NCBI GenBank assembly: GCA_964371195.1
Contig: CAYJLD010000052.1
Location: 1-16,986, forward strand
DNA: 16,986 nt
Direction: 5' to 3'
DNA from: CAYJAD01 sp964371195
GTDB lineage: Bacteria; Desulfobacterota; Desulfovibrionia; Desulfovibrionales; Desulfovibrionaceae
Below the pieces are notes generated by a model. The model was not told the origin of the DNA. It was given only the letters and a program-made list of their open reading frames with translations, and did no database searches. The stretch's first letter is position 1; each line of letters begins with the position of its first letter. The translations under genes and the position numbers were made by a program. Of this stretch, positions 13,677 through 16,986 are shown one piece after another.

Positions 13677-15104
13677 ATGGAGTTGACAAAACATAAAGTC
13701 TTGGTTGCTAACCGAGGCGAAATTGCAATGCGCATTGTACGGGCATGTCACAAACTTGGTGTGCCCTTTACTTGTATATATACCTCTGAAGACCATGCCT
13801 CAGGCCATGTGCGCTTAGCTAAAGAGCTTGGGAAAAGTAAGAATTTGTACAAAGTGTCATCCTATCACGATGCTAATGAAATTATGGCTGTGGCTGATGA
13901 TGCAGATTGCACAGCCATTCATCCAGGATATGGTTTTTTTGCGGAGGATTTTCGCTTTGCAAGACGCGTAACTAAGCGTACTCGTAAGCTTATTTTTATT
14001 GGTCCTTCTTGGAAAATTATTCGTGAACTTGGTGATAAAATTAATACCAAACGTTTAGCACGAAGCCTTAATGTGCCCACTGTGCCAGGGTCAGATCGTC
14101 CCATTTATGACGAGCAAGAAGCAGAAAAAATTGCTCGCTCTGTTTTTGATTTTCAAGTGCAGCGTGGTGTAAAAGAGCCCTTAGTTTTGGTTAAAGCCTC
14201 TGCTGGCGGTGGCGGTATGGGTATTGAGGAAGTTTACGATATTGACGTATTTCGCTCAGTATATCGCCGTATTCGCAACTATGCTTTACGCCAGTTCAAA
14301 GATGAAGGCGTACTTATTGAGCAAAGAATAACTGACTTTAACCATTTAGAAGTACAAATTGTTTCAGATAGAACTGGTAAAAATCCTGTGCACTTCGGTA
14401 CACGTAATTGTTCAATACAGTCCACTGGCTTACAAAAACGCATAGAAATAGCGCCAGGTTTTGACCCAGAGAATATAGAATATTCATTTGATGCAGCCAA
14501 GGTTTTACATGATATTACCGAATATTCCTTAGCTATGGCCCGAAAGGTTGGCTATGATAATGTTGGTACTTGGGAGTGGATTGTAACTCGTGATGGTGAG
14601 CCATTTTTAATGGAAGTGAATACTAGAATTCAGGTTGAAAATGGTGTATCTGCTCGTATTTCAAAAGTGAAAGATCGCATAGCCCTTGGTGATGTGGACC
14701 TTATTGCTGAGCAAATTCGTATTGGTCTTGGGGAGGAGCTTGGCTATACTCAAGAAGATATTTCCTTTGTGGGTACTGGGGTTGAGTATCGCTTAATTGC
14801 TGAAGATCCAGATAATCGCTTCACTCCTTGGGTTGGTAAAATTGAAAAATTTGGCTGGCGCAAGCAAGATTGGCTTAATATGCTTACTCATGTTCCCACT
14901 GATACAAGCTATGAAATTCCCACTGAGTTTGATCCAAACCTAGCTCTGGCTATTGTATGGGGTAAGGACTTAGAAGAAGTCAAGGTTCGTGGCAAGCAAT
15001 TCTTAAATGACTTAACTTTGCAAGGGCATAATGGTGCAGGCGAAGCTCTTAAGTCTAATATTGATTTTTTACGTACTAATACAGACCGTATTTTACGTTT
15101 TTAG
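13677..15104 (+). CDS. accC: Biotin carboxylase, divergent AccC type
   Basis: A 475-residue ATP-grasp enzyme that carboxylates protein-bound biotin using ATP and bicarbonate; by its neighbour it serves acetyl-CoA carboxylase. The N-terminal domain has KVLVANRGEIAMRIVRAC and HPGYGF. The ATP-grasp part has LGDK (Lys121), VKASAGGGGMGI (Lys173) and NHLEVQ (His223). Catalytic positions kept are Cys245, Lys254, Glu300, Glu313, Asn315, Arg317 and Arg372. Two blocks are unusual: RNCSIQSTGLQK (243-254) replaces the near-invariant RDCSxQRRHQK with one extra residue, and QVENGVSA replaces QVEHPVTE. The ATG at 13677 is preferred, with AAGAGG six bases before it, over the GTG at 13623. No biotinyl domain is fused and none is encoded here. 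The next gene starts 18 bases downstream. A role in another biotin enzyme is less likely given that neighbour. Confidence 0.88.
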   Translation: MELTKHKVLVANRGEIAMRIVRACHKLGVPFTCIYTSEDHASGHVRLAKELGKSKNLYKVSSYHDANEIMAVADDADCTAIHPGYGFFAEDFRFARRVTKRTRKLIFIGPSWKIIRELGDKINTKRLARSLNVPTVPGSDRPIYDEQEAEKIARSVFDFQVQRGVKEPLVLVKASAGGGGMGIEEVYDIDVFRSVYRRIRNYALRQFKDEGVLIEQRITDFNHLEVQIVSDRTGKNPVHFGTRNCSIQSTGLQKRIEIAPGFDPENIEYSFDAAKVLHDITEYSLAMARKVGYDNVGTWEWIVTRDGEPFLMEVNTRIQVENGVSARISKVKDRIALGDVDLIAEQIRIGLGEELGYTQEDISFVGTGVEYRLIAEDPDNRFTPWVGKIEKFGWRKQDWLNMLTHVPTDTSYEIPTEFDPNLALAIVWGKDLEEVKVRGKQFLNDLTLQGHNGAGEALKSNIDFLRTNTDRILRF

Positions 15105-15122
15105 CATATACAAAGGTTAAGC

Positions 15123-16986
15123 ATGAATAATTCTTTTGAAAAACGCCTTCAAAGTCTTAATGAGCGTCTTGTTTATACCCAAGATATTTTTGCCCATAAG
15201 CACCAGGATAAAGTAGATCTTTTACGAGAAAAACTTGAACAATTAAATACTCGTATTGCAGAAGGCAGCTGCCAAGATATAAATACTGAAATAGTAACCC
15301 TTGAAGAGCTTTTTTTCTTTATGGAGAAAAAACTTGAAGCTGGGCTTACTGCTATGGATAAAGTGCGCATTGTGCGCCATCCACAGCGTGTTTGCCTGCG
15401 CGATATTTTGGAAAATGTCTATGATAACTTCACCGAAATTGGTGGACAAGATGAATATAGTATTGACCCAAGCATGCTTATTGCTAGAGCCATTATTACA
15501 CGTAAACGTGGTAAAAAAACCTATAACCAATCTGTTATGGTTATTGGGCAAGAAAAAGGCCATGGGGCAGAATTTCGTAATGGTGGCTCGGTAAAACCTT
15601 GGGGTAATGCTAAAGCTTTACAATATATGCGTGTTGCTGAAGCAGAAGGCATACCTATACATACCTTTATTTTTACTCCAGGTTCTTATCCTGTGGAAGA
15701 TTATCCTGGTGCTGCTCAGCAAATTGCCCGCAATATTTATGGTATGGCAAAGTTACGCGTACCCATTGTGGCAGTTATTTCCGAGGGTGGTTCTGGTGGT
15801 GCTGAGGCCATAGGTCTTGCAGATAAAAGACTTATGCTATCACATGGTTACTATTCTGTTATCTCTCCAGAAGGCGCTGCTGCCATTGAAGGACGCATTA
15901 AGGAAGGTGAGCGCGCAACACCTGAGCTTATAGAGTTTTGTGCTGAGTCTTTAAACATTACTGCTCAGGATAACCTAAAATTTGGTTATATTGATCAAAT
16001 TATTGAGGAGCCAACCCTTGGGGCAAGGCCCATGCATTTTGACTTTTTTAGAACGTTGCGCCAAGAACTTTTGCGTGCTACTGACGAGGTAGTTATTTCA
16101 ACTCGCCCAACTCCAATTTTACGTGGTTTAGCTCTTTCAAGACGGCGCAGACCAGATATTAATCTTGAAGAACTTTATTTACGTTGGGGCCTTACTTCAG
16201 CCAATAAAGATCGCCTTGTACGCAATAGACAAGTTAAATATTTAAAACTATCTCAAACAGCTTGTCGTGACCGTCGCCCTTGGTACTCCAAATGGTGGCG
16301 CAATGTAATGGGTGCAATGCTTGTGCGTTGGAATAGAATAAAATACGATTTTTATCGTAAACATCAGCGCAAAATGACTTTTTTTGTTGAAGAAATTGAT
16401 AGTGAATGGCATTTGTTTAAATCACGTCTTTTTGCGCCTTGGAAAAAAATTACGCGTAGCTCCACTAAGAGCTCAACTACTACAGCCATTGAAGAATTAA
16501 CCAAGCTATCTTCTTGGAGTGAGGATGGTCGTCGCAAACGCTGGAATTATATTTCCCCTCGTTATAAAATAGACCGCACACTCACTTGCCCAAATGCAAG
16601 TAAATTTGGTTGCTTAGACCTTTGGGGGCCGGACCTTTTTGCAGAGTTTGCCGGTGTATGTAGTTCTTGTGGGCATCACTTCCCTATGGAGCCAGAATGG
16701 TATGTTCAAAACGTCTTTGACGAAGGCTCAGTATATGAATTTAATAGTGCCATTGAAGCTGGAAATCCCTTAGGTTTTGAAGGTTTTGATGAGCGCATTC
16801 ACGAAGCCCAGAAAAAAACTGGATTTAAAAGCGGTTGCATGACTTTTGAAGCCTGCATTGACGGGGTTAAAATTGTTGTGGCCATGCTTATGGGTACGTT
16901 TAGGGGTGGCTCAGTGGGTGCTGCTGAAGGACAAAAATTTGTGGAAGCTGCTGAACTTGCCATGAAAAAACGCTATCCATTTATTG
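15123..16986 (+). CDS. Fused acetyl-CoA carboxylase carboxyltransferase, alpha then beta (3' end outside window)
   Basis: The first 621 residues of a chain that joins both carboxyltransferase subunits and should make malonyl-CoA for fatty acid synthesis. Residues 1-80 are a charged, coiled-coil-like AccA start. The AccA part has VRIVRHPQR (81-89), FIFTPGSYP (182-190, for IDTPGAYP), EGGSGGAEAIG (221-231) and YYSVISPEG (243-251). A basic, Trp- and Arg-rich linker of about 150 residues (about 335-485) follows. The AccD part then opens with a zinc ribbon, Cys489, Cys497, Cys513, Cys516, whose first pair is spaced more widely than the usual C-x2-C. It continues FDERIHEAQKKTGFKSG and MGTFRGGSVGAAEGQKFVEA. 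AAAGG lies six bases before the ATG. The frame is open to the right edge, so the end of the AccD part is not seen. Single-chain decarboxylase subunits usually put the beta half first, which supports the ACC reading. Confidence 0.9.
   Translation, partial: MNNSFEKRLQSLNERLVYTQDIFAHKHQDKVDLLREKLEQLNTRIAEGSCQDINTEIVTLEELFFFMEKKLEAGLTAMDKVRIVRHPQRVCLRDILENVYDNFTEIGGQDEYSIDPSMLIARAIITRKRGKKTYNQSVMVIGQEKGHGAEFRNGGSVKPWGNAKALQYMRVAEAEGIPIHTFIFTPGSYPVEDYPGAAQQIARNIYGMAKLRVPIVAVISEGGSGGAEAIGLADKRLMLSHGYYSVISPEGAAAIEGRIKEGERATPELIEFCAESLNITAQDNLKFGYIDQIIEEPTLGARPMHFDFFRTLRQELLRATDEVVISTRPTPILRGLALSRRRRPDINLEELYLRWGLTSANKDRLVRNRQVKYLKLSQTACRDRRPWYSKWWRNVMGAMLVRWNRIKYDFYRKHQRKMTFFVEEIDSEWHLFKSRLFAPWKKITRSSTKSSTTTAIEELTKLSSWSEDGRRKRWNYISPRYKIDRTLTCPNASKFGCLDLWGPDLFAEFAGVCSSCGHHFPMEPEWYVQNVFDEGSVYEFNSAIEAGNPLGFEGFDERIHEAQKKTGFKSGCMTFEACIDGVKIVVAMLMGTFRGGSVGAAEGQKFVEAAELAMKKRYPFI

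Overview
The window is an AT-rich, gene-dense stretch of bacterial chromosome. It reads as a low-GC delta-proteobacterium of the Desulfovibrio/Lawsonia type (Desulfobacterota). That placement is an inference from three things: a mannose-family PTS IID gene joined to HPr and Enzyme I, a single-chain AccA-AccD carboxyltransferase behind an unusual biotin carboxylase, and a PomAB-like flagellar stator beside a PilZ gene. No tRNA, rRNA, CRISPR array, insertion sequence, phage gene or attachment site was recognised. No stretch longer than 300 bases lacks a gene.

Layout. (1) 2-967: the 3' part of ilvD (branched-chain amino acid synthesis), ended by a strong hairpin terminator. (2) 1042-2189, minus strand: two tandem small lipoproteins that both resemble a reduced TraT. 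(3) 2348-5119: topA and ppiB, transcribed divergently from the lipoproteins and closed by a terminator at 5153-5198. (4) 5254-11284: one tight plus-strand run. It holds a possible 19-residue leader ORF, a PTS IID-like membrane protein, HPr (TTG start), Enzyme I, smpB and comEC, with gaps of 0-10 bases or overlaps. (5) 11471-12972: a motA/motB stator pair of the sodium (PomAB) type. (6) 13221-13595: a single-domain PilZ c-di-GMP receptor. (7) 13677 to the window end: a biotin carboxylase and the start of a fused AccA-AccD chain, which runs off the right edge. Together these make most of an acetyl-CoA carboxylase; no biotin carrier protein gene is in view.

How the genes relate. The PTS set can carry phosphate from PEP through EI (His188) and HPr (His25), but no IIA, IIB or IIC gene is nearby, so either the partners lie elsewhere or the relay is regulatory. 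The PilZ protein lies next to the stator and could link c-di-GMP to motility, although its position between motB and the carboxylase genes proves nothing. Most of the window is housekeeping. The parts most worth a second look are the TraT-like pair, the lone IID gene with its leader ORF, the divergent biotin carboxylase with overlapping palindromes in front of it, and the AccA-AccD fusion with its long basic linker. I did not find a convincing new multi-gene system.
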